From Candidatus Dormiibacterota bacterium (GTDB taxonomy: Bacteria > Chloroflexota > Dormibacteria > UBA8260): a stretch of DNA of 15,711 nt. Of the stretch, positions 14,963-15,711 are shown piece after piece. How positions within the stretch are numbered: the first letter of the stretch is position 1; each line of letters starts with the position of its first letter. The position numbers were made by a program, and so were the translations under genes. The stretch is taken from positions 1 to 15,711 of the forward strand of contig CATPCA010000223.1 in NCBI GenBank assembly GCA_955652545.1, written 5' to 3'. The notes under the pieces were generated by a model. That model was not told where the DNA came from. It saw only the letters and a program-made list of their open reading frames with translations, and searched no databases.

Positions 14963-15711
14963 CAGGTCCGCTCCCGGCTGCGCGGCAGCGCCTCAACGGC
15001 AGCGCCGAACGCGGCCCCCCGTTCCTCGAAGCTGGTGAACTGGTCGAAGCTGGCGTACCCGGGCGCGAGGAGCACGACGTCGCCGGCGACGGCACGGTCG
15101 GCGGCAACCTCGATTGCGGCGGCCTGGTCGGCGACCACGACGCGCGAGGCGAATCCCTGCGCTGCCAGGGCCGTATCGAGCTCCGCAGCGGTGTCGCCGT
15201 TGAGGATCGCCAGCCGCGCGTGGCGGGCCACGGTGGCAGCGAGCTCGGTGGCAGGGACGCCCTTGCTGTGGCCTCCGCCGATCCAGATGATCGGACGGTC
15301 GAACGACTCCAGGGCGCGGGCCGCGGAGTCGACGTTGGTCGCCTTGCTGTCATTGACCCAGAGGATGCCGTCACGATCGGCGACGACCTGGAGGCGGTGC
15401 GGCACCGCGGTGAACTCGCGGACCGCGGCGGCGATGTCAGGCGCTTGCACCCCGGCCGCGTGGCCCACCGTCGTGGCTGCAAGCACGTTGAGAACGTTGT
15501 GCGCGCCAAACAGCGGGATGTCAGCCACGGGCATGACCGGGTGATGCCGGCCTGATTCGACGATGACGACGTCAGCGCCCTCGACGGATGCACCGTCGAT
15601 GATGCCGGCGCCGGTGCCGAAGAATCGCACGGGTGCCGCGGCTGACGTGGCCATCGAACGCGTCACCGGGTCGTCCCAGCCGAGCACCGCGAATGCCTCC
15701 GCGTGCTCGAC
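14962..15711 (-). CDS. murD: UDP-N-acetylmuramoyl-L-alanine--D-glutamate ligase MurD, 3' part
   Basis: MurD adds D-Glu to UDP-MurNAc-L-Ala. The window holds the last 249 residues; the N-terminal UDP domain and the ATP loop lie beyond the edge. Visible are the end of the central domain with LFGAHNVLNVLAA, the hinge HRLQVV, the C-terminal domain opening with VNDSKATN, IWIGGGHSKG, and the terminal LLAPGYASFDQFTSFEERG. VNDSKATN and SPACASFDxFxxFxxRG-like endings are MurD-specific (here APGYASFDQF, a small variation). The gene heads the overlapping series in this window and is followed by ftsW with a 1-base overlap. Confidence 0.94.
   Translation of the reverse strand, partial: VEHAEAFAVLGWDDPVTRSMATSAAAPVRFFGTGAGIIDGASVEGADVVIVESGRHHPVMPVADIPLFGAHNVLNVLAATTVGHAAGVQAPDIAAAVREFTAVPHRLQVVADRDGILWVNDSKATNVDSAARALESFDRPIIWIGGGHSKGVPATELAATVARHARLAILNGDTAAELDTALAAQGFASRVVVADQAAAIEVAADRAVAGDVVLLAPGYASFDQFTSFEERGAAFGAAVEALPRSRERT

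Overview
The window is a G+C-rich bacterial chromosome segment (about two thirds G+C by eye) that carries the 3' half of a division and cell-wall (dcw) cluster. Almost everything reads on the minus strand, so transcription runs from high to low coordinates. An FtsA gene argues against most Actinobacteria, which lack FtsA. The run ftsA-ftsZ-nrdR plus the high G+C content suggests Chloroflexota or a neighbouring phylum such as Candidatus Dormibacterota. That placement is inference from gene content, not a phylogeny.

Layout in transcription order. Block 1 (15711 to 6733) is murD (cut by the window edge), ftsW, murG, a murC-slot ligase, murB, ddl, an alpha/beta hydrolase and a membrane-anchored Mur ligase of MurF type. 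Every junction is a stop/start overlap: TGATG, an 83-base overlap, GTGA, an 11-base overlap, GTGA, GTGA, ATGA. Together they make UDP-MurNAc-peptide and lipid II (MurD, MurB, MurC-like, Ddl, MurG) and polymerise it at the septum (FtsW). The hydrolase and membrane Mur ligase are extra to the usual cluster. ftsQ follows after a short gap.

Block 2 (3502 to 5496) is an insertion relative to the textbook order: a zinc-type dehydrogenase (minus) and a divergent MetF-like methylenetetrahydrofolate reductase (plus) sit between ftsQ and ftsA. metF is the only plus-strand gene and converges on ftsQ with 3 bases between the stop codons.

Block 3 (3111 to 1) is ftsA, ftsZ, a strong terminator-like hairpin, nrdR and the first 17 codons of a coupled downstream gene. 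The only gene-free stretch over 300 bases (3112-3501, upstream of ftsA) is full of inverted repeats. The best is an 18-bp two-part stem closing a domain of about 128 bases with two hairpins of identical apex, ending just before the ftsA ribosome binding site.

The points most worth a second look are the structured ftsA leader, the membrane Mur ligase plus hydrolase pair, the Mpl/MurC hybrid character of the ligase in the murC slot, and an FtsW whose QPSE motif reads QPSA. I saw no tRNA, rRNA, insertion sequence, phage gene or CRISPR array.
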